A stretch of DNA of 64,000 bases. It comes from Deltaproteobacteria bacterium. GTDB taxonomy: Bacteria > Desulfobacterota > Desulfobacteria > Desulfobacterales > Desulfatibacillaceae. The DNA is taken from assembly GCA_016235345.1 (NCBI GenBank), contig JACRLG010000036.1, forward strand, positions 1 through 64,000, in the 5' to 3' direction. Positions 24,008 through 33,081 of the stretch are shown piece after piece; the stretch's first letter is position 1, and every line of letters begins with the position of its first letter. The position numbers and the translations under genes were made by a program. Below the pieces are notes generated by a model that made no database searches, had not been told where the DNA came from, and worked only from the letters and a program-made list of their open reading frames with translations.

Positions 24008-26556
24008 AAGAAGAACACGTGGCCCTGCGACACGACAGATTATTCGGCCCGGCGGCGCTTCTGATCCTTATTCTTGCCGCCTTCGCATGTTATCAAAACG
24101 CCCTTGACGGCCCGTTTTTCCTGGACGACGGCGACCATTTGGGCGACAACCGGTATATCCGGGTGACGAGCCTTTCTCCGAACGCCCTCTGCGATGCGGC
24201 CTTTCTGGGGCCCTCCCCCAACCGCCCGGTCCCCAAGCTGACCTTTGCCCTGGATTATTACCGGGCCGGGCTTTCCACAAGAAACTTCCGCGCGGTCAAC
24301 GTCGCCCTGCACGCGGCCACTGCCTTCATGGCCTGTCTTCTGCTGTTCCTGGTTCTGGGAGCCCCCGGAACCGCCGAGCGCCTGCATAAAAACCGGCGGA
24401 CAATAGCCTTTTGCGCGGCCCTTTTGTGGATGCTCTCCCCGGTCCAGACCCAGAGCGTGAGCTACATCGTCCAGCGCATGAACATCCTGGCCGCCTTTTT
24501 CTATCTTTCGGCCTTCGTGGCCTATATAAAGGCCCGATCAAGCGCCCGCGCCGGTTTTCGCGCCGCCTGGTTCACCCTTTGCGGCCTTTGCGCCCTCCTT
24601 GCTGCGGGCTCCAAGGAAAACGCGGCCATGCTGCCGTTTTTCCTTCTTCTGTACGAGTGGTTTTTCTTTCAGGACCTGGACACGGGATGGCTCAAGCGCC
24701 GGGGCGCGGCGTATTTTCTGCTCTCGATGGTCTTTCTGTTGGCCGTGGGACTTGTCGCCATGGGCCTTCATCCGGTGCAAAGCCTTGCCGGGCCTTATCA
24801 GGTGCGCAACTTCACCATGGCCGAGCGGCTTCTTACCCAGGCCAGGGTGGTGGTCCACTATCTTTCCATACTTGTCGCGCCCCTGCCGGAAAGGCTCAAT
24901 TTCGACCACGATTTTCCCCTCTCCACCGGTCTTTTTTCGCCGGTCACAACGTTTTTTTCCGCCCTCTTCATTTTTTCCGCAGCCCTTTCACCGCTATTTC
25001 TGGCCAGGCGGCACAGGCTTCTCTCCTTTTCCATCCTGTGGTTTTTCGGAAACCTCGTGATGGAATCCTCGGTGATCGGCCTTGAGATGGTTTTCGAGCA
25101 CAGGCTCTACCTGCCGTCCCTGTTCTTTTTCCTCGCCGTGGTGATGGCGATTTTCAGCGTCTTCAAAAACAGCCGCCGGGCGGTCGTCCTGTGCATCATC
25201 CTGGTCCTGGCTTCGGGACTCGGAACCCGCGTAAGAAACGAGGCGTGGGCGGGGTCCATTTCCATGTGGCAGGACGCCGTGAAAAAGTCGCCCCAAAAGG
25301 CCCGGCCACGTTACAGCCTGGCCGTCGCCCTCTACAGGGAAGGCAGGCTCGCCGAGGCTGAGGGCGAGGCCCGGAAGGCGGTGAAGCTGGACCCCTTGGA
25401 CCCCGATGCCTGGTTCAACCTTGGGCGGATACTCGAACACCCGGACATCGACAAGCTAACAGAGGCAGTTGCAGCCTACCGCGAGGCCGTAAGGCTCGGC
25501 CCCCGCGACTACATGCCCCTCATCAACTGCTCCTTTGCGCTGGCCAAGCTGGGGAACTTTGACAAGGCCCGCGCAACCCTCGCCCCGGCCCTCAAGGCCT
25601 CGCCCGGCGATCCCCTGGTCCAGCTTACTGCGGGCAGAATCCTCCTCCACGAAAAAAAGCCCGAAAAGGCCTTGAACCACCTTCGTTTGGCCCAGGCCCA
25701 GGCCCCCGACATGGCCCTGGTTTACGAGAGCATGGGAACCGCCCTGGCCCAGCTGTATCTTTACCGGAAGGCAGGCGAAAATTTTGAAAAGGCGGCGCAG
25801 CTTGACCCGGAAAACGCCTCGGCCCTCAGCAACTGGGGCCACAGCCTGTATCGCCTTGGCCGATACCGCGAAGCCAAGGCCCTCTACGCAAAGGCCGTTT
25901 CATTGGACCCGGAGAACGTGGACGCGCTCTTGACACTCGCGGTGATGGAAAACCTGACCGGCAGGCCTCTTAGCGCCATTTCCGTCTACAAGCGGGCTTC
26001 TGCGGTCGATCCCTTGAACCCCTTGTGCAAGACCGCCGAAAAACGAGGCTTGAGGCTTGAGGCAAGGTACGGGGCCGCACGGGCTTCAGCGGAAAAACTT
26101 GCGGCCTCGCTGAAAACAAATCCAGCCAACCCTGCCGCCCTCTTGGAACTGGGAGTCAACCTGGAAAGGATGGGCGATTACAAGGGGGCCATAAACGCAT
26201 ATCTGGCGGCGGAAAGGCTCGCCCCCAAGGTGGGTGAAATAAAGAACAACCTGGGGCTCATCGCCATGAAAGAGGAAAATTATCCCAGGGCCAGGGAATA
26301 CTTTTCCGCAGCCCTTGCCCTGAACGAAAAAAACATGGCGGCCATTTACAACCTCATGTGCCTTTACTCCCGCACCAACGACAGGGACAGCGCCGTAAAG
26401 TGGCTTAAAAGGCTTCTGGCCGAAGGCTTTTCTGACTACGCCCTTGTCTCTCACGACACGGACCTGGAAAATCTGCGGGAAACCGATTATTATCGCGGAC
26501 TTGTGCACGGAGGGCAGGAAACGGGCCAGGCTTTGGAAATGGATCAGGGCGCTTGA
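24004..26556 (+). CDS. TMTC-like polytopic membrane protein with TPR tail, paralogue 3
   Basis: The third paralogue, 850 residues from the ATG at 24004. An in-frame opening at 23866 lies inside paralogue 2 and is not used. Shared blocks are FFLDDGDHL, SPVQTQSVSYIVQRMNILAA, KENAAMLPFFLLLYEWFFF, RNFTMAERLLTQARVVVHYL and FEHRLYLPSL. The C-terminal half is the longest TPR array of the three. The final TPR-linked segment MAAIYNLMCLYSRTNDRDSA is close to that of paralogue 2 (MAALYNMVCLYSVKSDFRKA), so 2 and 3 are closer to each other than to 1. A palindromic element follows the stop codon. Confidence 0.75.
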   Translation: MKEEHVALRHDRLFGPAALLILILAAFACYQNALDGPFFLDDGDHLGDNRYIRVTSLSPNALCDAAFLGPSPNRPVPKLTFALDYYRAGLSTRNFRAVNVALHAATAFMACLLLFLVLGAPGTAERLHKNRRTIAFCAALLWMLSPVQTQSVSYIVQRMNILAAFFYLSAFVAYIKARSSARAGFRAAWFTLCGLCALLAAGSKENAAMLPFFLLLYEWFFFQDLDTGWLKRRGAAYFLLSMVFLLAVGLVAMGLHPVQSLAGPYQVRNFTMAERLLTQARVVVHYLSILVAPLPERLNFDHDFPLSTGLFSPVTTFFSALFIFSAALSPLFLARRHRLLSFSILWFFGNLVMESSVIGLEMVFEHRLYLPSLFFFLAVVMAIFSVFKNSRRAVVLCIILVLASGLGTRVRNEAWAGSISMWQDAVKKSPQKARPRYSLAVALYREGRLAEAEGEARKAVKLDPLDPDAWFNLGRILEHPDIDKLTEAVAAYREAVRLGPRDYMPLINCSFALAKLGNFDKARATLAPALKASPGDPLVQLTAGRILLHEKKPEKALNHLRLAQAQAPDMALVYESMGTALAQLYLYRKAGENFEKAAQLDPENASALSNWGHSLYRLGRYREAKALYAKAVSLDPENVDALLTLAVMENLTGRPLSAISVYKRASAVDPLNPLCKTAEKRGLRLEARYGAARASAEKLAASLKTNPANPAALLELGVNLERMGDYKGAINAYLAAERLAPKVGEIKNNLGLIAMKEENYPRAREYFSAALALNEKNMAAIYNLMCLYSRTNDRDSAVKWLKRLLAEGFSDYALVSHDTDLENLRETDYYRGLVHGGQETGQALEMDQGA

Positions 26557-26561
26557 TGACT

Positions 26562-26728
26562 TAGGGGCTGTTTCCGGAAAAAGTTTGTGGCACCGAGGTT
26601 GCGAATTCGCCCCGCCGACAAGGCGCGTGACTGAGGAATAGCTCGCTATTCCGCAAGGAGCACAACGCAGTCGGCGGGGATGAAGGCGCGACCGAATGCA
26701 AAAATTTTTTTGGAAACAGCCCCTAAGC
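26562..26728. repeat. Long palindromic element, GGGGCTGTTTCC type
   Basis: The outer arms TAGGGGCTGTTTCC and GGAAACAGCCCCTA are exact reverse complements. Inner arms include CCCCGCCGAC and GTCGGCGGGG, and the centre is GGAATAGCTCGCTATTCC. It is about 165 bp and fills most of the gap between two convergent genes. Its sequence differs from the GTACGTG family, but the architecture is alike. Confidence 0.8.
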
Positions 26729-26763
26729 GCGTGTCCGGGGGAATCTTCACGTTCCATGTCCGT

Positions 26764-27759
26764 TCAAACGTATCCGTTTTTTCGAAACCAGGCCACCGAG
26801 CGCTCCAAAGATGGCCCAACCGGCGCGAAGCTGAGGCCGAGTTCCCTTACCGCCTTTCCGTTATCGAAAAAAAGATAATTGGAGGCATAGCGAATATCCG
26901 CAGGGGTTGAAAGCGGCGGCCTTTGGCTGACCCTGTCGGACCATTCGGTAAGCAGGCCGGACAACCCGCGCATCAGAAAGGTGGGGACCTTGGGGGTCCA
27001 TTTGGGCTCGATTCCTGCGGCCTGACAGACCAAAAGATAGAACTCCTTTATGGTCACGTTCAGGTTTGAAAGGATGTAAAGCTCCCCGGACCGGCCTTTC
27101 TCTGCGGCCAGGACATGGCCGCGAGCCACGTCTTTCACGTCCACCAGATTGATCCCCCCCGGAAAGTCGAACCTGCTGAGTCCCTTCACCATATTGATCA
27201 TGGCCTGGCCAGTGGGCGTGGGGGCTTTATCATCTTCGCCGAAAGGAAACGCGGGGTTGACCACGGTGAGGTCGAGCCCGGCTGCGGCGAAGCCCAAGGC
27301 CTCCTGCTGTGAAAGGTATTTGGAAAGCACGTAGTGGTGTAGAAGACCGTATTGGTTGAACGGAGTGGTTTCGTCGCTCGGCGTTTTGCCCGGCAGCACG
27401 CCTATGGCCGAAACGCTCGAAGTATAGACCACCTTTTGCACCTGTTGTTTTATAGCCGACCACAGGACGTTCCGCGTGCCCTGAAGGTTTATCTCCCATA
27501 AAGGTTTCCAGTCCGGCATCCAGACCGAATAGACCGCCGCCAGATGGAAGAGCGTGTCGACCCCTTTCATGGCCCGGTCCACAAAGCCCCGGTCCAGGAT
27601 GTCCCCCTCCATCCTCTCGACATCAAGCCCTTCCAGGCTGGAGGCCTTTTCGCCGGGCCTGATCACCGCCCGCACCCGCGCACCGGTGCTTTCAAGAAGG
27701 TCGCGCACCACGTGTGAGCCGATAAACCCGGCAGCGCCTGTAACCAGAACGTTTTTCAT
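26764..27759 (-). CDS. NAD(P)-dependent epimerase/dehydratase family protein
   Basis: An extended short-chain dehydrogenase of 331 residues. VLVTGAAGFIGSHVVRDLL at the N-terminus is the GxxGxxG nucleotide motif. GDILDRGFVDRAMKGVDTLFHLAAV and the YVLSK motif (catalytic Tyr and Lys) follow. The sequence order resembles the dihydroflavonol-4-reductase and hopanoid-associated sugar epimerase branch (HpnA-like), acting on a small keto- or sugar-type substrate. No hopanoid gene lies nearby, so I do not assign a symbol. The gene stands alone, between two palindromic elements. Confidence 0.85.
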   Translation of the reverse strand: MKNVLVTGAAGFIGSHVVRDLLESTGARVRAVIRPGEKASSLEGLDVERMEGDILDRGFVDRAMKGVDTLFHLAAVYSVWMPDWKPLWEINLQGTRNVLWSAIKQQVQKVVYTSSVSAIGVLPGKTPSDETTPFNQYGLLHHYVLSKYLSQQEALGFAAAGLDLTVVNPAFPFGEDDKAPTPTGQAMINMVKGLSRFDFPGGINLVDVKDVARGHVLAAEKGRSGELYILSNLNVTIKEFYLLVCQAAGIEPKWTPKVPTFLMRGLSGLLTEWSDRVSQRPPLSTPADIRYASNYLFFDNGKAVRELGLSFAPVGPSLERSVAWFRKNGYV

Positions 27760-27863
27760 TTTTGGACTCCTCGTTCCATCAGGTAACGGATTTGCCTTAA
27801 CATGTCGAATTTCAACGAAAAATGTTTTCGGTCTGAACGCATTGCCCTAAAATCGTCATCCGC

Positions 27864-28061
27864 CCGTTGAAAAAGGCTGAATGCGCAGCCTGGATACCAG
27901 TCTGAATATTGGCGATGAAGTGCAAGGAAGGCGAAAAGCCAATGAGGGAGCGTACCCGCCCAAGAAATCGCAGAGTTCTTGGGCTAAATCAGGATGTTCG
28001 TACGTGACCGAAATTGGCTTTGATGCCTGACACAGCAGTTCGCGTTTTAGACAGGCTGTTA
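27864..28061. repeat. Dispersed palindromic repeat, long-core copy D
   Basis: The element runs from CCGTTGAAAAAGGCTG to TTTTAGACAGGCTGTT. The core is GCGTACCCGCCCAAGAA, nine bases, TTCTTGGGCTAA, then TGTTCGTACGTGAC, with a perfect nested nine-pair hairpin. It is the reverse orientation of copy C and its right edge touches the stop codon of the RelA gene. Confidence 0.78.
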
Positions 28062-30212
28062 TCCGCCCAGCCGCTTTACATCCTGAACTCCCTGTATCTT
28101 CCTGATTTCCTTCACAACCAGGTCAAGCTGCTTCCTGCCCGGCACCGCCACGATAAAAATGCCGTCGGCCATGCCCCTGGCCACGTCGCTGGTGGAATTC
28201 ACCGAAAGGATGTTGGCCTTCATCTTGGTTATGGCGGCGGTGATGTCGGCCAGAAGCCCCACCCTGTCGCGTGAAATGATTCTCAGGCGCACCGGGTAGG
28301 CCGCTTCGGGCTCGCCCTCCCAGGCAACCTCTATCACCCGCTCCAGGTCGCAGGCAGCGCGGGCGTTGGGGCAGCTCGCCCTATGCACCGTAACGCCGAA
28401 ACCACGGGTTATGTAGCCCGTGATGGCGTCGCCCGGAACCGGGTTGCAGCATTTGGCGAACCTCAAAAGGATGCCGTCCGCCCCCCTCACGGTGATTCCG
28501 CCCCCCACCTTCTTTCTTGGCGCTTCCCTGGCCTCGGAGGCGGGGAGTTCGCATTTCTTCTCCTCGTCGCCCTCCTTGGGAAGAAGGCGGTTGAGTATCT
28601 GGAGAGGCGTCACCTTGCCGTAACCCACCTCCACCAGAAGGTCCTCGGTTGCCTTCACCCCGAAAGCGCACAGAACGTCCGGCCACTTGTCGGACTTTAT
28701 CAGGCTGTTTAAGGACAGCTTGTTCCTTCTGAAGAGCTTTTCGCAAAGCTCCCGGCCCATGGAAAGGCTGCGTTCCCGCTCCTCGGTCTTTATCCACTGC
28801 CGGATACGGGCGCGGGCCTTCACGGTTTTTACGAAGGTGAGCCAGTCCTTCCTGGGGTGCTGGTTTTTGGCCGTGATGATTTCAACCGAATCTCCCGTTT
28901 CCAGGCGGGTTTTCAAAGGGACCATGCGACCGTTGATTTTTGCGCCGACGCAGGTGTGCCCCACCTGGGTATGCACCGCAAAGGCGAAATCCACCGGGGT
29001 CGCGCCCTTGGGAAGGGCCAGCACGTCCCCCTTTGGCGTGAAAAGGTAGATTTCGTCCGGAAAAAGCTCGATGCGCACGTTGTCCAGAAACTCGGACGGA
29101 TCGGTTATGGACTGCTGCTGGTCCACTATGTTCTGAACCCAGGCGATGGCGGCCAGGGTCTTGGGATCGGGCCGCCTGCCCTCCTTGTAGCTCCAGTGGG
29201 CGGCCACGCCGGATTCGGCGATGGCGTCCATCTCGCCGGTCCTGATCTGGACCTCCATACGCCGCCCGCCCGGCCCGATCACCGTGGTGTGCAAAGACTG
29301 ATACATGTTGCTCTTGGGGCGGCTGATGTAATCCTTGAACTTGTTTTCCACCGGCTTCCACAGGCTGTGGATGCTTCCCAAGCCCTGGTAACACTGGGGC
29401 ACGCTTTCCACTATCACCCGGAAGGCTATAATGTCGTAAATCTCCTCAAAGGGCAGGTTCTGTCGGCGCATCTTGGTGAAGATGGAGTAGATGTGCTTGT
29501 AGCGGCCCTTCACCTCGGCGGTTATGCCGTCCCTGGCCAGCCTTTGGGTTATTTCGGCCTTGACCTTGGCTATGAAGATGTCCCGCTCGCCGCGCTCGGT
29601 TATGAGGCGGCTTTCTATGGCGGAATACTCCGTGGGATGGAGAACCTTCAGGGCCCGGTCCTCCAGCTCCTTTTTTATCCAGTAGATGCCCAGGCGGCTG
29701 GCGATGGGGGCGTAGATCTCCAGGGTCTCACCCGCAAGGTCAGATTGTCTTTCACCCGCAAGGCCTTCTATGTTCCGCATCCGGTAAAGGAGGTCGGCAA
29801 GATGGATGAGGATCACCCGAAGGTCCGTGGACATGGCCAGGATCATCTTGCGGATGATCTCCGCCTGGCGTTCGCGGCCAGAATTGAATGAAAGGCCCGA
29901 TATCCGGGAAACCGAATGCACCAGCCCCGCCAGGTCGGCCCCGAAAAGGGTCTCGATTTCCTCGCGCGCCGCCCCGTTTTCGCCAGCGGCGTCCCGAAGA
30001 AGCCCGGCGGCGACGCTCACGGTGTCGAGCTTCATGTCGGCCAGGATTGACGCCACTTCCAGGGAGCGGTCGGGATGGCCTTCGGCTTCACCCGACCCCA
30101 AAGCAGCCTTTTTTTTGGAAACGGCCCAGTCGTGAACCCTTTTCAAAAACTCCGTGTCCAGCTCCGGATGCTGTTCGCCCATCCTTGAAAAAAAATCGGC
30201 TTTTTTTGTCAT
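28059..30212 (-). CDS. relA: RelA/SpoT-family (p)ppGpp synthetase with degenerate hydrolase domain
   Basis: A long RSH enzyme, 717 residues from the ATG at 30212, five bases past the proS stop. An in-frame extension to 30287 lies inside proS. Domains in order: HD-type hydrolase (about 30-170), synthetase with GRYKHIYSIFTKM, NKFKDYISRPKSNMYQSLHT and MEVQIRT, TGS (IYLFTPKGDVLALPKGAT), a Cys-containing conserved region (RFAKCCNPVPGD), and a C-terminal ACT domain. The hydrolase site looks dead: the usual HDxxEDT is LRDAAGEN, the earlier metal histidine is replaced, and LADxxHNMR is LADLLYRMR. So the protein should synthesise but not degrade (p)ppGpp. The FKD charge motif is of the SpoT/Rel type. 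It ends the ispG-proS-relA operon. Confidence 0.9.
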   Translation of the reverse strand: MTKKADFFSRMGEQHPELDTEFLKRVHDWAVSKKKAALGSGEAEGHPDRSLEVASILADMKLDTVSVAAGLLRDAAGENGAAREEIETLFGADLAGLVHSVSRISGLSFNSGRERQAEIIRKMILAMSTDLRVILIHLADLLYRMRNIEGLAGERQSDLAGETLEIYAPIASRLGIYWIKKELEDRALKVLHPTEYSAIESRLITERGERDIFIAKVKAEITQRLARDGITAEVKGRYKHIYSIFTKMRRQNLPFEEIYDIIAFRVIVESVPQCYQGLGSIHSLWKPVENKFKDYISRPKSNMYQSLHTTVIGPGGRRMEVQIRTGEMDAIAESGVAAHWSYKEGRRPDPKTLAAIAWVQNIVDQQQSITDPSEFLDNVRIELFPDEIYLFTPKGDVLALPKGATPVDFAFAVHTQVGHTCVGAKINGRMVPLKTRLETGDSVEIITAKNQHPRKDWLTFVKTVKARARIRQWIKTEERERSLSMGRELCEKLFRRNKLSLNSLIKSDKWPDVLCAFGVKATEDLLVEVGYGKVTPLQILNRLLPKEGDEEKKCELPASEAREAPRKKVGGGITVRGADGILLRFAKCCNPVPGDAITGYITRGFGVTVHRASCPNARAACDLERVIEVAWEGEPEAAYPVRLRIISRDRVGLLADITAAITKMKANILSVNSTSDVARGMADGIFIVAVPGRKQLDLVVKEIRKIQGVQDVKRLGG

Positions 30213-30216
30213 GTCA

Positions 30217-31737
30217 TCAATAAGCCTTCGCAAATATGACCCGGCGGTGGCTTTTTTCCCCGCAAAAAACGCAACGGCCCGCTTCATCCCGCCCGTCTTC
30301 CGGTATCACCCGTATGGTGACGGTTAGGTCTTCCTTGATTTTCGCCTCGCAATCCGGGTTTCCGCACCAGTGGGAGCGGGCGAAGCCGCCGTGGATTTCC
30401 GGTTTTTCGGCGTCACGGGGGGTGAAAAACTCGTAGAAGTCCACGCGATCGTCGATTTCCGTTGTGTGCTCCGCGCGGAAATCAAGGGCTTTTTTATAGA
30501 TGTTGGCCTGTATGGAATCGAGGATTTCGGTAAGTTGCCCGACGAAGGCGTCCCTGGCCACGGATTCCTTCTTATGGCCCGGCGTGTCGCGCCTCCCAAC
30601 GAAAACCGCGTTTTCGGCCATGTCGCGGGGGCCGATCTCCACCCTGACCGGTATTCCCTTCTTTATCCAGTCCCAGCCCCTTGCGCCGGTTTCCCGGTCA
30701 TCCATCTCCACCACTATCTTTCGCCCGTGGTAGTCCATTGCGGAAATCTCCCGCGAGAGCTTTTCGGCGTATTCGCGCACCGCTGCTGCCTTTTCCGGGT
30801 CTTTGACAATGGGCATTATGACCACGTGGGCAGAGGCCACCTTGGGGGGCAGAATCAGGCCGTCGTCGTCGGAATGGGTCATTATGAGCCCGCCGATGAG
30901 CCTTGTTGAGACGCCCCATGACGTGGTGCGGGCGAATTCTTCCTGGCCTTCCCGGTTCTGGAAGCGGATGCCTGAGGCCCTGGCGAAATTCTCGCCAAGA
31001 TAGTGGGACGTCCCGGCTTGAAGGGCCTTCCGGTCCTGCATCATGGCCTCTATGCAGCAAGTGGCCACCGCCCCCGGAAAGCGCTCGGCGGGCGTCTTTT
31101 CGCCCCGGATCACCGGCACGGCGAGCCAGTTTTCGACAAAATCGGAATAAACGCCAAGCATCATCAGGGTGCGCTCCCGCGCCTCATCTTCGGATGCGTG
31201 GGCGGTGTGGCCCTCCTGCCATAAAAATTCGCTGGTGCGCAGAAAAATCCGCGTACGCATTTCCCAGCGCACCACGTTGGCCCACTGGTTGATAAGGACC
31301 GGCAGGTCTCGGTAGGAGCCCACCCAGCGTGAGAAAGCCTCGCCGATTATGGTCTCGGAGGTGGGGCGCACCACCAGGGGCTCGGTAAGGGGGCCGGCCG
31401 GCACAAGGCCGCCGTCCGGGCCTTTTTCCAGGCGGTGATGGGTGACAACCGCGCATTCCTTTGCAAAGCCCTCAACGTGCTCGGCCTCCTGCTCCAGAAA
31501 ACGCAGGGGGATGAAGAGCGGAAAATAGGCGTTTTTCACGCCGGTGGCCTTGAACCTGGCGTCCAGAACCGCCACCATGTTTTCCCAAAGGGTGTAGCCC
31601 CAGGGCTTTATTATCATGCACCCTCGAACAGGGCTCGTTTCCGCGAGGTCAGCGGCCTTCACCACCTCCTGATACCAGAGGGCGTAATCTTCGCTGCGCG
31701 TTGGGGTTATGGCTGTTTTCGCCGCCTTGGCCATCAT
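30217..31737 (-). CDS. proS: Prolyl-tRNA synthetase, archaeal/eukaryotic type
   Basis: A class II aminoacyl-tRNA synthetase of 506 residues that charges tRNA-Pro. Motif 2 is FLRTSEFLWQEGHTAHA. PTSETIIGEAFSRWV is the proline-site loop. The long bacterial editing insertion is absent, and the protein ends with a zinc-binding Cys set (CGNPDCEAK and CVFCGEKSH) and the terminal Tyr of FAKAY, both typical of the archaeal/eukaryotic class of ProRS. It overlaps the ispG stop codon by ATGA, so it is translationally coupled; ATG at 31734 is an equally good start one codon later. Confidence 0.95.
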   Translation of the reverse strand: MMAKAAKTAITPTRSEDYALWYQEVVKAADLAETSPVRGCMIIKPWGYTLWENMVAVLDARFKATGVKNAYFPLFIPLRFLEQEAEHVEGFAKECAVVTHHRLEKGPDGGLVPAGPLTEPLVVRPTSETIIGEAFSRWVGSYRDLPVLINQWANVVRWEMRTRIFLRTSEFLWQEGHTAHASEDEARERTLMMLGVYSDFVENWLAVPVIRGEKTPAERFPGAVATCCIEAMMQDRKALQAGTSHYLGENFARASGIRFQNREGQEEFARTTSWGVSTRLIGGLIMTHSDDDGLILPPKVASAHVVIMPIVKDPEKAAAVREYAEKLSREISAMDYHGRKIVVEMDDRETGARGWDWIKKGIPVRVEIGPRDMAENAVFVGRRDTPGHKKESVARDAFVGQLTEILDSIQANIYKKALDFRAEHTTEIDDRVDFYEFFTPRDAEKPEIHGGFARSHWCGNPDCEAKIKEDLTVTIRVIPEDGRDEAGRCVFCGEKSHRRVIFAKAY

Positions 31738-32819
31738 GCATTCCTTTCCAGGTAATCTTCTTCCATGGCCCTTATCTCGGCCATGAGTCGATCGAACAAT
31801 TCGGATTCCGCGAACTTTTTCAGCACCTTGCCTTTTCTGAACAAAATCCCGGTTCCCCTGCCGCCAGCGACGCCCACGTCGGCCTCCCTGGCCTCTCCGG
31901 GGCCGTTAACCACGCAGCCCATCACTGCGATGGACAAGGGGGCGCGGAAACCCGAAACCGCCTGCTCCACTCGCTCGGCAAGGCCCGATGCGTCCATTTC
32001 CGTGCGCCCGCAGGTGGGGCAGGCGATGATGTCCGGGCCGCGCCTCCGCAGGCCCAGAGCCTTTAAGATGGTGTAGGCGGTGCGGACTTCCGGCAGAGGG
32101 TCGCCAGCCAGGGACACCCGCACGGTGTCGCCAAGCCCCTCGAAAAAGAGGATTCCCAGGCCCACCGCGCTTTTCACCGCGCCCGAAAACATGGTTCCTG
32201 CCTCGGTTATGCCCACGTGAAGGGGGGCGTCGGATTTTCGGGCGAAAATCCGGTGGGCCTCGATGGTCTTTAGAATATCCGATGCCTTCAAGGATACCTT
32301 GAAATTGTCGAAACCCATGGCCCCCACGAAGTCCGCGTGTATCAAGGCGCTTTCGGCCATGGCCAGAGGCGTGGGGCCGCCGTGGCGGTCCACCAGTTTT
32401 TTTTCAAGGCTCCCAGCGTTGACCCCGATGCGGACGCACAGTCCGTTGGCTTTGGCTGCGGCGATGACCTCGGCCACCTTGGCCTGGCCCCCGATGTTTC
32501 CCGGATTGATGCGAAGCCCGGCCACGCCTGTTTCAGCAGCCGCGATTGCCAGGCGGTGATCGAAGTGGATATCGGCCACTATGGGTACCGGCGAATGAGC
32601 AGAAATTTCCCTCAGGGCCGCGACCGCATCTTCATCCGGCACGGCCACCCGCACTATCTCGCAACCGGCGGATGCAAGCTGGCGCACCTGATCCAGGGTG
32701 GCGAAAGCGTCGCGGGTGTCCGTGTTGGTCATGGACTGCACCGCTATGGGCGAATCCCCGCCGATGGGCGTCTTTCCCATGAACACGGTGCGGGTTTTTC
32801 TGCGATCGATGCCTGGCAT
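31734..32819 (-). CDS. ispG: 4-hydroxy-3-methylbut-2-enyl diphosphate synthase (IspG/GcpE)
   Basis: IspG converts methylerythritol cyclodiphosphate to HMBPP, the penultimate step of the MEP isoprenoid pathway, using a [4Fe-4S] cluster. The 361 residues start with the TIM barrel (IAVQSMTNTDTRD). Cluster cysteines are Cys267 and Cys270 in ACPTCGRTE and Cys302 in GCVVNGPGE, with the conserved Glu309 next to it. It is the first gene of a three-gene operon with proS and relA. Confidence 0.96.
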   Translation of the reverse strand: MPGIDRRKTRTVFMGKTPIGGDSPIAVQSMTNTDTRDAFATLDQVRQLASAGCEIVRVAVPDEDAVAALREISAHSPVPIVADIHFDHRLAIAAAETGVAGLRINPGNIGGQAKVAEVIAAAKANGLCVRIGVNAGSLEKKLVDRHGGPTPLAMAESALIHADFVGAMGFDNFKVSLKASDILKTIEAHRIFARKSDAPLHVGITEAGTMFSGAVKSAVGLGILFFEGLGDTVRVSLAGDPLPEVRTAYTILKALGLRRRGPDIIACPTCGRTEMDASGLAERVEQAVSGFRAPLSIAVMGCVVNGPGEAREADVGVAGGRGTGILFRKGKVLKKFAESELFDRLMAEIRAMEEDYLERNA

Positions 32820-32997
32820 TGCCTCAAGCCCCCATGTTTAGAGCGCCCGCCGTCCTTCCCGGAAGTTCGCGCCAGCCGGATAGCTATACAAACTTTTAAA
32901 ATGTACCAAAGTCCCTGAAAGTCCGCAAGCTCCGTACAGGCATAAACGCGCTTTTATGATTATTCTTGCGCTATTTGAATAATCGGGAGCCTCTGAA

Positions 32998-33034
32998 TAA
33001 AAAAAGGCCTCCGGGGTTTCCCCCGGAGGCCTTA
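32998..33034 (-). terminator. Terminator of porin gene 1
   Basis: On the minus strand AAGGCCTCCGGGGG pairs with CCCCGGAGGCCTT around a short loop and ends in a T run. It lies about 48 bases past the porin stop. Confidence 0.88.
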
Positions 33035-33081
33035 ACAACGCTCAATTACAGCCTGTTACGAGACCTACCGAACTCCTTGAT

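Noticed and set aside
28857-29891. Plus-strand open frame of 344 codons opposite relA
   Set aside because: Antisense of the RelA synthetase and TGS regions; no independent support.
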